A stretch of DNA of 64,000 bases from assembly GCA_903813345.2 (NCBI GenBank), contig CAIIXF020000012.1, positions 18,543,520-18,607,519 on the forward strand, in the 5' to 3' direction. Positions 54,991-64,000 of the stretch are shown here, piece after piece. The position numbers were made by a program, and so were the translations under genes. The first letter of the stretch is position 1; each line of letters starts with the position of its first letter. Source of the DNA: Owenia fusiformis (taxonomy: Eukaryota > Annelida > Polychaeta > Sabellida > Oweniidae). Below the pieces are notes generated by a model. The model was not told the origin of the DNA and made no database searches. It saw only the letters and a program-made list of their open reading frames with translations.

Positions 54991-55270
54991 CTAAATAACA
55001 ACATTTTTACTTCAAGTTGACAAAACCATATTCTCATTTATCTGTATTGCTTTGCGTTTAAGTTATAGTGAACATTTCATTCAATCATGGATCATGATGT
55101 TTAGTGTAGAAGTCATTTTAGACATTTTTGTAGCTAAGATATTGATTTGAAGTCTCGAACGCTGATAAACTTAGTAAATAGCCCAGTTTGCACCCCATGC
55201 AGACAGATCGTCTAAAATTACATTCGTATGATGTGAGACTCGACATTCACCAGGAAAGTAGAAACATTTT

Positions 55271-55628
55271 GTCACCCTTGATGCAAATTAATTTTTACTG
55301 CTTAATAAATGATGAATGACAGTCATATTAATTTCTATAAGTATGAGAATAGCATGCCGTCTTGATATTTCAAGGTAACTCGTTCGAAAAACGATGACGT
55401 TGATTGAAATGACGATGTAAAGATAAAACCGCAACGAAATATTTGTAGATTTCTTTGAAAAACTAAGAAATATACATCTCAAATTGAATTTTTCAAGACA
55501 GAAAAAACATGTATAAATAGTAAGGCATGTGGGTCCGATTCCCCCTGGTAGTATTAACATTAGTCTCGTATAATTCATACAATTAATATTCGAAACCCAA
55601 CTATTATTCAAACTTATGATCGGACAAA
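55271..55628. repeat. Left copy of a ~350-bp inverted repeat
   Basis: Reverse-complement match to 63670-64000: gtaactcgttcgaaaa, gatttctttgaaaaacta, ccccctggt, attaacattrgtctc, ttatgatcggac. Immediately right of it is the T-tract that ends the minus-strand LINE. Confidence 0.75.
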
Positions 55629-55951
55629 AATTGATTTTTTTTTTTTAAAGATTTTATTTCATTACAAGATATAACATTATACATCCCTTCAATCGCCCAA
55701 TGGCATTATAGAAGGGTACAGTAAGATTATACAAATACAATATGAATAAGGTCAAGGGGGTTTATACTGCACTTGAGGTTGACCATGGGGTGGACTTATC
55801 TCTGTGGACAAAATTATTTAAAGTACTGTTAAGGAGGGGAAAGAGCTCATAGGTTTGTTTCAATGAATTCAGCAATTAGGGTTTGGAGTTTTGAATTTAA
55901 ATCAAGGGAAAAATTTTCAGAACCATGTTTCATTAAGTAAAACAGATCATT

Positions 55952-57037
55952 CTAAGTTGAGTGTTCGTCTGAAGAATCAGTTGTATCCATAATATCAGTT
56001 TTTAATTTGGTTATACTTTCTTTGATGAGAGGACATTGAAATAAAAGGTGTTTTTCTGTCTGAGGAGCTCCACAATTACAATTTGGATTATCAATATATG
56101 TAAAATTATGTGCATAAAGTTGGGCTTTGAAAAGAAGATCGGCTCTAAATCTGTTAATTAGAATTTCATGAGATCTTTTCAGATTGAGTTTGGAAGTGCT
56201 AATAAAACTTTCTTGATTTTTAAACAAGATCTTTTGGTGTTTTTTAAAGGATTGAAAAGTTTCCATATTACGTAATCTTTTAGGTAATTGTGACCAGTTT
56301 GATATTGCAGATGGTACTGATGAAATTAAAAACCTCTCTGAGCACCTGGCGGGTAAAATAAAGTCAAATCTATCGCGCAAATTTCGTGTTCCAAGATTTT
56401 TGAACTTCTCAAAGATTTCATCTAGAAAGGGTGGATTTGGCCCATTAACTACATTGAACATGAAGTTATTGATTTGCATTCTTCTTGTTTCTAAGGAAGG
56501 CCATTGAAGGAGATTTAAAACCTTATCAGTATTACTGCCATGAAGACAACCAGAGCACACAAGAGAAGCCTGATAGTAGATTTTATCAAGTCTATTGAGA
56601 AGATTTTTTGACGCATTATTAAAAAGAGCAGTTCCATAGTCAAAATGAGGTCTTATAAAGGAATTAAAAAGCGTTTCAAGATCTCTAGAGTTTAACTTAG
56701 TTTTAAGATTTTTCAAGGGATTTATCATTTTTCTAACTTTATTGTATATTTCCTCAATGTGATTTTGATTCGTTAGATTATGATCAAAAGTATATCCAAG
56801 GTGTTTATGTACATTTGTTCTTTCAATTTCAGAGTCACTAAGGTAGGATTTGCTTACATTTTGAGGATTAGTTCTAATTCCAGAGAAAATAACTCCACAG
56901 CTCTTTTCTGGTTTAAATTGTAGCTTCCACAATTTGGACCAATTTTCTATCTCAGATAAATCAGATTTTACTAATTCATCAATTTCTTTGGGGCTTTTTG
57001 GGGTCAAAAATAAAGTGAAGAGATGTGTCATCTGCAT
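55952..57037 (-). pseudogene. LINE ORF2, RT thumb and C-terminal domain
   Basis: 361 codons. Contains LSEIENWSKLWKLQFKPEKS (thumb region after the catalytic block), NVHKHLGYTFDHNL, SFIRPHFDYGTALFNNASK and a C-terminal CNCGAPQTEKHLLFQC zinc-knuckle-like motif, which is usual for this LINE group. It is out of frame with the catalytic domain just upstream. Confidence 0.8.
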
Positions 57038-57793
57038 AGATGTAGCATTTTGAATTTACATTATCTGGGAGATCGTTGATATATAAAATAAATAGAAGTG
57101 GACCTAAAATTGATCCCTGTGGTACACCACAGTTTAGGAAGCCTGCTTCAGTTGTAACTGATGACTCACCAGAAATGTTTACAAAAAATCGTCTATTTGT
57201 CAGATATGAATTTAATAAGTTTAGAAGTTGGCCATGAATAGCATAGGCTCTTAGTTTGTGAAGAAGTAAGTTATGCGGAACACGGTCAAAAGCAGCCGCA
57301 ATATCAAGAAAAATCGTTTTACAGGCTTTGCCTTGGTCAAAATTTGTAAGTAAGAAATGTTCAATTGTCATTAGTTGAGAATGGGTGCTATGGCCTGGTA
57401 AAAACCATACTGATACTTGAACAAAAGATTATTTGAAATTAAGTGTTTTTTAATTCGGTCGGCTATAATTTTCTCAAATAGTTTTGGTAAAGTATTTAGT
57501 AGTGTAATTGGTCTGTTATTGCTGATCTTTGATTTATCATGTTTTTTCAAAATAGGACAGACACTGCCAATTTTCCAAGTATCGGGGAAAATATTCTTGG
57601 CCATGAGTTTGTTGAAAATTTCCGAAAGTGGTTTTGAAAGGGAATGTGCAGTCAAATTTAACATTTTATTTGTTATTTCATCTGGACCACCGGCTTTGGA
57701 GGGATCAAGAGTCAAAATTAGTTTCATAACTTCAAACTGATCAGTTTTAGCTGAAATCAGCAGTGAGTTTGTTCTCATTCGAAAATGTGGCAA
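56979..57793 (-). pseudogene. LINE ORF2, reverse transcriptase palm
   Basis: Two adjacent frames (57793-57371 and 57371-56979). They hold SKAGGPDEITNKML, WKIGSVCPILKKHD, NNRPITLLNTLPKLFEKII, then TIFLDIAAAFDRVPHNLL, NCGVPQGSILGPLLFILYIN and the catalytic YIYADDTSL (about 57024-57050). Frameshifts near 57371 and 57000 break it. Confidence 0.85.
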
Positions 57794-58011
57794 ATTTTGA
57801 TTGTCATTTTCATCTAGATGATTCTTATTTGCAAAAAGTCAGAAATGAGTTAGCTTTATCTATGTTTCTAGTGAGGGGTTGATTTGAATTTTCATCTATA
57901 ATTGATGGGATATCTGATTTCGTATGCTTGTTACCAAGAAAAGATTTGATTATTTTCCAATAATTTTTATCATTTTTGCTCAAAGTGCTCATTGATTCCA
58001 GAGTATTTATT

Positions 58012-58788
58012 TCAATTTTGATTCTTAGCTTCTTTTATTAAAATAGATAAGTGTAATGCTTGTTGATCATATTTTATTCTATTATCATCACTTGGATTTT
58101 TTATCATTTGGTTGTAGTATTGTTTTTTCTTTTTAATTTCTAACTTAAGTGTGTCGTTAAACCAGGGTTGATCATTTGCCCTAATGATAATTATTTTGTT
58201 TGGAATATGAGTTTTGTATATATTTGTTAATTTATGGACAAAATCGTCTGTAATTTTATTCATGTCAATTCCATTATTAATTATTTGATTCCAATTTTCA
58301 TTTCTTATTGCATTATTTAGGTTTTCAAGATTGGTTTCTTTATATTTCCAAACGGTTTTTCTAATTGGTTTTTTCTTTTGAACTTTAAGATTAATTTGAG
58401 TTATAATGGTACTGTGATCAGTCCTTCCAATAGGGTCGGTTATTGTCCAGGATTTAAAAATATCAGGTGATTCTGTAATAATGTGATCAATACATGACTT
58501 AGAATGACTTGTAATTCTTGTAGGTTTGTTAATTAATTGTACATAGTTAAAGTCATCAATACATTCTAGAAGTTTCACTCCAGCTAAATTGCTATCATTA
58601 TTATCATACCAAGTAGAATTTTTTGCATTTAAGTCACCCATGATCATAACATGATCGAAATTTGGAACATCATTATTAATCTTTTGAAGCTGCCGCTTAA
58701 ACAGAGAAAAGTATTCACGGGTTTCATTAGCATTCATACTTGGAGACCTGTAACAGGCACCAAATAAAATTTTCTTTTGATTTATCAT
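58012..58788 (-). pseudogene. LINE ORF2, apurinic-like endonuclease
   Basis: 258 codons with ACYRSPSMNAN, VMIMGDLNAKNSTWYDN, CIDHIITESPD and the DPIGRTDHSTIITQI catalytic His motif. These are the order and residues of the APE-type endonuclease of non-LTR elements. The frame ends before the RT. Confidence 0.85.
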
Positions 58789-58886
58789 TAATTCAGCAAA
58801 GAGAAAATCTAAGCCGTTAATGTAAAAATCTGAATCAATTGACTTAAAAGCAATCTGATCATGTATATAAATAAAAAGACCTCTTC

Positions 58887-59327
58887 CTAACTCGGAGTAT
58901 AGAGTCCGATAATTTTGTATGTCAAATTCCCATTAATAATGACATCTTTTGATGGAGTTCCAGCCTCACAGAGACCGATAACTGAGGGATTTACTTCATT
59001 AACTCTAATTTTCAAAGATTCAAATCTTGCCCCACCATCTGCGGTAATACTGTTTATGTTGGAAAAAAGACAAGACATATGTACACTATCTGATCCTGGG
59101 TTAGGATGCACATCTCCAGATAGAACAAGAAAAAGTTGAACAACATTTGGAATGTAAATGAGACTATAAAGTCCAGGTAATAGTATGGTGCTCAGAGCTA
59201 GTTTAGTTGTCAATATAACAGAGTAAGAACTTAGAATGCATTTCACATGACGTTTTATGGTGAGTATAATCACCATTGGAGTTAGTATATATATACTGCA
59301 AATAGAAAATAAATATAGAAAGACCAA
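58887..59327 (-). pseudogene. LINE ORF N-terminus with hydrophobic leader and 2A-like motif
   Basis: 146 codons. Residues 1-70 are mostly hydrophobic. LVLSGDVHPNPGSD follows (about 59091-59120), resembling the 2A-type DxxxNPGP motif of many LINEs but with Ser in place of the final Pro. The start of the endonuclease (LFSNINSITADGGARFESLK, PSVIGLCEAGTP) comes next, and the frame then stops at 58887. Confidence 0.75.
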
Positions 59328-59390
59328 TAGTGGACTTACAACAAGACTTAAGAATGCAAAGTTCTGATGTGTTTGATGATAATAGCATTG

Positions 59391-59682
59391 TAAAACACAC
59401 CAAAAGCGTTTTTATTGTGACAATAAAGCATCAGTGCATATACTAAACAAAGGACAGTCGCGCGTCCCACTTATCATGAGACTCATGAGACTACTCGTTA
59501 TTAATGCTGGGAAACACTCGTTTACATTCTCTGCGAAATACATACCATCAAAACATAACATTATAAGTGACTCTCTTTCACGCTTCCAGATGAAACGATT
59601 CAGAGAGGCAGCACCACAGGCCGATCCTCAACCGGTTCCTATCCCGGACCCCAGGGAAGTATTGGGAATGGAGACACATTAG
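59391..59682 (+). pseudogene. RNase H C-terminal portion of YR retroelement
   Basis: An open stretch gives RFYCDNKASVHILNKG, SRVPLIMRLMRLLVINAG, AKYIPSKHNIISDSLSRF and PQADPQPVPIPDP. The CDNKA aspartate and the HNIISDSLSR segment are hallmarks of DIRS/Ngaro RNase H. The N-terminal part is cut off by the LINE; a stop lies at 59680-59682. Confidence 0.8.
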
Positions 59683-59684
59683 AC

Positions 59685-60681
59685 GCTAAGGCAGATTACT
59701 ATTGTCATATCGCCTTAGCACCAAATACTAGAAGGACTTATAACGCCGGTTTTAAAGCCTTTCAAACTTTCGCACAAAGGATAATGTTCGTTTCGTTAAT
59801 GGATTACCTAGTGTCACAGAGGACATTTTAATTCGTTTCGTTACTTATTGTGCCAGTTCCTTGTTAATTAAATATTCAACAATTAAATCATACCTAGCCG
59901 GAATAAGGAACTATTACATAGAGAGAGGTTTCTCGAATTTCTTCTGCCACGGCAATGGAAGCCCGTTCTTAAAGTTACAATTGGTCTTGAGGGGAATTCA
60001 CAAACAACAAGGTTCAGCCAAACGAACCAGACTGCCGATTACCCTGGATTTATTGTGTAAAATGTGCGCTTTACTGAAACGTCCCTTCATGGGAGACTAT
60101 TGGGACTCTATGATCAGAGCTGCTTGTACTTTAGCATTTCAAGTTATGGATTCCTCAGGTGTGGCGAATTCACCTGCGATAGCCCCAGTGATTTTGACCC
60201 GAGCAAGTATATGTGCCTCTCAGATGTTTCATTCAAAACTGATAAACTTGGTAATTATATGATTGTTAATATCAAAACATCTAAAATGGATCCGTTTAGA
60301 GAAGGCTGCGTTATTAAGATATTTGCCGGAGGCCATAATACTTGTGCAGTTCAGTCGATGCAGCACTATCTGCGAATCATAATCACAACCAGGAACGACG
60401 CACCTCTTTTTGTAACACCCTATATGCTGCCCTTATCTAGAACAATGTTCGTGACCGCGGTCAGGAATGTGCTATCAGCCCTGGGAATTAATTCGATACT
60501 TTACGCAGGCCATTCATTTCGCCAAGGAATAGCAACTTCCTGCTCCCAGGCAAACATAGAGGACTCAATGATCAGGACCCTCGGACGATGGAACAGTGGG
60601 TGCTTTAGGACATATATCAAGACACCACTTTCAGCGATCAAAGCAGCTCAAAATAGTGTCCATCGTCTAATTACAGGGTGA
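59685..60681 (+). pseudogene. Tyrosine recombinase, frameshifted
   Basis: N-terminal APNTRRTYNAGFKAFQTF (about 59717-59770) is in one frame; TIKSYLAGIRNYYIERGF (59881-59935) and RLPITLDLLCKMCALLKRPF in a second; the catalytic half in a third from about 60145. Catalytic residues are visible: Arg in GFLRCGEFT, His-x-x-Arg in AGHSFRQGIA (His at 60511), and Tyr in CFRTYIKTP (60613). Frameshifts near 59785 and 60140 inactivate it. The last two codons and stop come from the inserted mariner-type element. Confidence 0.85.
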
Positions 60682-61637
60682 CCCAAAAAATGCAACCCTC
60701 CGTTTCTTCAATATTTTTCTTAAATGGAGGTTAATTGCTCTGAAATTTGGCACACAAAGACTTCATTCAATGTGGGATCCTCTGGCAAAGATTCAATAAT
60801 CATATTGATAGAGTTATGTTCGTTCCAAAATATGCTCCAAATGTCGTCCATTTCCAATGTTAGGTTTTCGGATGAATCACATTCCCTTCTTTCTGAACAT
60901 GTAAACTCAAGAAATAATGTGTTCTGGGATCACAAATTCCAGATTAAGTGCTTCAAAGGCCCTTTCATTCTGTTAAATGCACAGCTTGGGCTGCCAATTT
61001 CCAAACATGAAAGCATCAGCCCCTTTTGGTTTGAGGTTGATAATGGCAACACTGTTACTGTTAACACACAGCGCAATATTGGCGTTCCCAGGAGGTTCTA
61101 GGCAGTTCTAGAGTGGCATAGAGGCTTCAATAGACAAGAACAGTGGTTCTAGAAGGATGGAGCTACTCCTCACTTCTAATGATAGCAATTAGTCTGGGTC
61201 ACTAGTCATTTCTATGAGAAGATTATCTCTCCTAGGACGGAGAACCCATGGTCATCCCACAGTCTTGATCTCAATGCCCCTGAATTCTATATATGGGGTT
61301 ATTTAAAGGATAATGTGTATGAAAATAACCCTACCGCAATTGCAGAACCCCAACAAGCAATGGCTGCAAAATTTGAGCCATACCCATGGGAAGAATGTAT
61401 CCGTGTTATGAACTGTTTTCCTTGAACATTGCAAATTTGTTTTCAGCGAAATTGATGACATCTGGAGCATATTTTGAAACGACCATAACTCTATCAATAT
61501 AAGACTATGATTATTAAAACTTTCCCAGAGGATCCCAAATTGAATGGAGTCCTTGTGTGCCAAATCTCAGAGCAATTTGCCTCCATTTAAGAACTTTTAT
61601 AGAAGAAATGGAGGGTTGCATTTTTTGGGTCACCCTG
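60674..61637 (+). mobile_element. mariner-like element, 964 bp (sister of 2042-3017)
   Basis: TA flanks at 60672-60673 and 61638-61639; ends cagggtgacccaaaaaatgc and the inverse. The same internal deletion and transposase remnants as the 2042-3017 copy ([40 protein letters not shown]). Excision would restore cattctaat-type continuity to the recombinase end, with a stop three codons later. Confidence 0.85.
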
Positions 61638-62639
61638 TAATTAGCTGTCGGAGCGTTCCTTGATGTACAAGTGTTTAGATAGGACTCGTTCTAGTGATTG
61701 CCACCTAATGACTTTGAGTTGGAATGATCTACCACATGGCGATAAGGGGCATATAGCACCGACAGTTCCTTTCAATTATCCAAACCATTAAGCTAATGTC
61801 AAGTGTCATCATAATCATTACTCGATAACAGAGAGGTGCTATGCGATCCCCTGACTCGCCTGGTTGGTAAAGCATATGGTTCAAATCACTGCTGGACATA
61901 TTATGTTTTCATCGGCCTATGCCTATGACTAATCAAGTACAGATACTGTTTATCTAGCACTTCATTTTAATAACTGCTCACGAACTATTTGTATATTTAC
62001 TATATTATCTAGGGATATTCTATTTTAAATCAAATTAATGTGTATATGTGTAAACCAATTACTAATCTTTGAATCTAATAACTTTGACGGATATGCAGCA
62101 TGTCCCCCTCTTGACGAACTGACGGACTATGCTGCCACCAAGCTATGCACCCGGGGCTATGCACCCTCAACGGGGTAAGTCATGCACGCTAGTGTCTTCG
62201 ACCACTTATTTCAATACACCTTGGCTCCGTTCTCTACGAGAATAAATCGGGTACGCGGGATGTATTCCTGAATGGCCCATCTCGGCTACGTTCTCAACGA
62301 GGTAAACCGTCTGCCCACGAGGTGTCCCATTCAAATTTTCTCTCCACCGAGCTACAGCGTAGAAGGTGCCTATAGGATGGACCACATTATCCGCGCCCCA
62401 ACAATTACAATCGTGGATAAGTCGTGCTGACTTTTGTGTTGCGTACTTTCGCGTATCGTTCGCGTAAGCGTAACATGCCTATCCTACGACGCTCTTGTAT
62501 TAGCATGCATACACCTACGTCATATCAACACTGACTTCGTCCTTACCAGGCCTCATTCAATCAATCTTTGGGGAACGGCGTATCCTATCGTTCACTTGAG
62601 CTTTTTATTTAAACTCCGTTCACGAGTATACTTGTTTTT
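61638..62639. other. Noncoding 3' region of the YR retroelement
   Basis: No gene recognised. It is more GC-rich than the introns and lies between the recombinase end and the B1 repeat, so it is presumed internal retroelement sequence. A 95-codon frame at 62434-62721 runs into B1 and has no known domain. Confidence 0.5.
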
Positions 62640-62873
62640 GGGCTCTTGTCCCAAAGATTTCGATTATATAAGTTTGCATAATCAGGATTTTGCGCTTTCA
62701 TTGCGTAATATTATTGCGTAATATTATACAATGGTTACGTAATCGTTTCTTTTGTATATAATTACGCAACCCCTTTTATCGATAGATAGCCGTCTCCCCA
62801 TGCCAAAAAGTTTTGTAAATATGTTATATATGATAAATCTATAGAAACTTACACATGTTCTTTGGATATAAAT
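62640..62873 (+). repeat. Direct repeat B1 (234 bp)
   Basis: Matches 63150-63383 with about three differences (starts gggctcttgtcccaaag, ends ctttggatataaat). Contains a tandem ttgcgtaatattattgcgt. Confidence 0.9.
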
Positions 62874-63149
62874 TGGGATTTAACAAGTTTGTTAAATCTG
62901 GTTTACATCACGGAGAACGGTGGCTATCCTAGCTTCTCAATTAAAAATCTGTTGACAGATCTAATTAGGCCAGGACAATAACTTATCTTTAAGCTATACC
63001 GCCTGTCCTGTGGTAGTTTGGTTTACACAGTCTCAATTTCGCATCTTGGGGAAGTCGGACGCTTACCCACCGCCACCCCTTCGCCCCCTTAATAGGGGGT
63101 ATCGGGTGGCCTGGACTTGGAGGCGACTATCTATTTCTTCAGTCTTGTC

Positions 63150-63383
63150 GGGCTCTTGTCCCAAAGATTTCGATTATATAAGTTTGCACAATCAGGATTT
63201 TGCGCTTTCATTGCGTAATATTATTGCGTAATATTATACAATGGTTACGTAATCGTTTCTTTTGTATATAATTACGCAACCCCTTTTATCGATAGATAGC
63301 CGTCTCACCATGCCAAAAAGTTTTGTAAATATGTTATATATAATAAATCTATAGAAACTTACACATGTTCTTTGGATATAAAT
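63150..63383 (+). repeat. Direct repeat B2 (234 bp)
   Basis: Partner of B1, separated by 276 bp (62874-63149) that would be the A2 part in a split-direct-repeat model. Very high identity suggests a fairly recent insertion. Confidence 0.9.
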
Positions 63384-63669
63384 CATAAATATTGTACCTG
63401 AATTATATGGAGCCCTGAATGACAAATCACATTTATTTTTACACAGGTTCTTAAGAGAAACAATTCCTGCATTAAAAAGACCCATAGCAGCCCTCCATTG
63501 TAGAATTTTATTGCCTATCCTATACCTCTTTTCCACAGTATACCCCCAACCCATGGTCCCCCAGAAGTGCAGTAGTGTTTAACCTCACATGTAAATATGA
63601 TATTGATAAATATTGAAAAAAAATTAATATGTACTTCAATGTAATATTAATAAAGTAACATCATACTAA
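63384..63669. other. Spacer between YR element and inverted repeat
   Basis: No feature recognised. A 106-codon minus-strand frame (63234-63554) overlaps B2 and has no domain signature. Confidence 0.35.
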
Positions 63670-64000
63670 TGTCCGATCATACGTTTGAAGGATAGTTGTA
63701 TTTCAAATATTAATTAAATGACATGTATGAGACCAATGTTAATGCAACCAGGGGGACTCTGACCTGCTGGTATTACTTTTAATACATGTTTTTCTGCTTT
63801 GAAAAATTTGATATGTGATGTATATTTTTTAGTTTTTCAAAGAAATCTAAAATATTTTATGTTACGGTTTTATATTTACATCGTTATTTCGATCACCACC
63901 ATCACTTTTCGAACGAGTTACCTCGATATATAAAGACGTCATGCTATTCCATACTTGTAGAGCTCAATGTAACTGTCCTTAAGCATGGTTCATGGGTGAC
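63670..64000. repeat. Right copy of the ~350-bp inverted repeat (runs to window end)
   Basis: Inverse of 55271-55628, about 80% identity by eye, starting gtccgatcat and still matching at gtgac at the window edge. Confidence 0.75.

Larger units (their letters stand above)
55634..59390 (-). mobile_element. Near full-length CR1-group LINE, frameshifted
   Basis: Read on the minus strand, it has a hydrophobic N-terminal leader, endonuclease, reverse transcriptase and a zinc-knuckle-like C-terminus, followed by a poly(A) end (a T-tract at 55637-55650 on the plus strand). At least three frameshifts or stops break it, so it is inactive. It is inserted in the RNase H part of a tyrosine-recombinase retroelement, whose remaining portion starts at about 59391. 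Confidence 0.85.
59391..63383 (+). mobile_element. Tyrosine-recombinase retroelement (DIRS/Ngaro group), 5'-truncated and disrupted
   Basis: Contains, in order, the end of an RT-linked RNase H, a tyrosine recombinase, a noncoding 3' region carrying a mariner-type insertion, and a B1-A2-B2 arrangement of direct repeats (62640-62873 and 63150-63383 flanking 62874-63149). Split direct repeats at the 3' end and the RH-YR order are features of Ngaro/DIRS-type elements. The 5' half, including the reverse transcriptase, is absent here; the LINE at 55634-59390 interrupts it. Confidence 0.75.

Noticed and set aside
55520-55560. gggtccgattcccc resembling a tRNA T-arm (box B)
   Set aside because: No box A at the right distance, and the inverted copy at 63.7 kb does not keep the motif.
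55288-55611. 107-codon minus-strand frame
   Set aside because: Lies entirely in the left inverted repeat and the right copy does not conserve the frame.
62434-62721. 95-codon frame near B1
   Set aside because: Runs into the direct repeat and shows no known retroelement protein.

Overview
This is intron-rich, AT-rich animal DNA, not prokaryotic DNA. Evidence: many short open stretches bounded by GT/AG splice sites, calcium-binding EGF exons, non-LTR retrotransposons, mariner-type transposons, a DIRS/Ngaro-type tyrosine-recombinase retroelement and abundant foldback elements. The mix (mosaic EGF/mucin-like extracellular gene, YR retroelements, CR1-group LINEs) suggests a marine invertebrate, possibly a hemichordate, echinoderm or lancelet. 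I cannot name the species.

Main gene: 22 exons on the minus strand, from 54189 down to 1528, can be joined with matching splice phases into one large secreted or membrane-anchored mosaic protein, about 3.6 kb of coding sequence, open at both window ends. In transcript order: EGF (54.1 kb), an unrecognised ~105-residue module called X here (52.0 kb), a 42-bp EGF micro-exon (44.1 kb), a degenerate cbEGF exon (43.5 kb), EGF (40.5 kb), a second X module (39.0 kb), a second micro-exon (35.3 kb), ten near-identical cbEGF exons in a 240-bp exon-intron tandem array (16.2-13.9 kb), a Thr-rich mucin-like exon (10.0-9.5 kb), then four exons of an unrecognised Cys-rich C-terminal region (6.0-1.5 kb). The EGF-X-microexon-cbEGF cassette occurs twice. 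Most junctions are phase 1, as in exon-shuffled extracellular proteins.

Intron content: the intron after the mucin exon is largely a ~57-bp minisatellite whose first unit starts exactly at the exon's 5' splice site, so the array is made of splice-donor copies; a ~1.6-kb palindrome-bearing segment interrupts it. The intron from 16.2 to 35.3 kb is packed with seven or eight composite repeats: a 5' hairpin, a simple minisatellite, a variable number of ~475-bp core repeats, a fixed 3' module with a DR1 nuclear-receptor-type motif, and an ATA tail. One carries a 5'-truncated LINE with an open 567-codon reverse transcriptase frame. A transposon-derived pseudogene (33.7-35.2 kb) is split by a foldback MITE with 5-bp target duplications. 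Other MITEs and foldbacks lie at 10.2, 11.3, 35.6, 40.7, 42.8, 46.3-49.2, 50.1 and 52.7 kb.

Right end (54.3-64.0 kb): a mobile-element graveyard. A LINE tail, a nearly full-length but frameshifted CR1-group LINE on the minus strand, and a broken YR retroelement (RNase H end, tyrosine recombinase, split direct repeats) carrying a mariner-type insertion at the last codons of the recombinase. A ~350-bp inverted repeat (55.3 and 63.7-64.0 kb) flanks this composite.

Limits: exon calls rest on splice motifs, phase and domain logic read by eye. No database search or transcript data was used.
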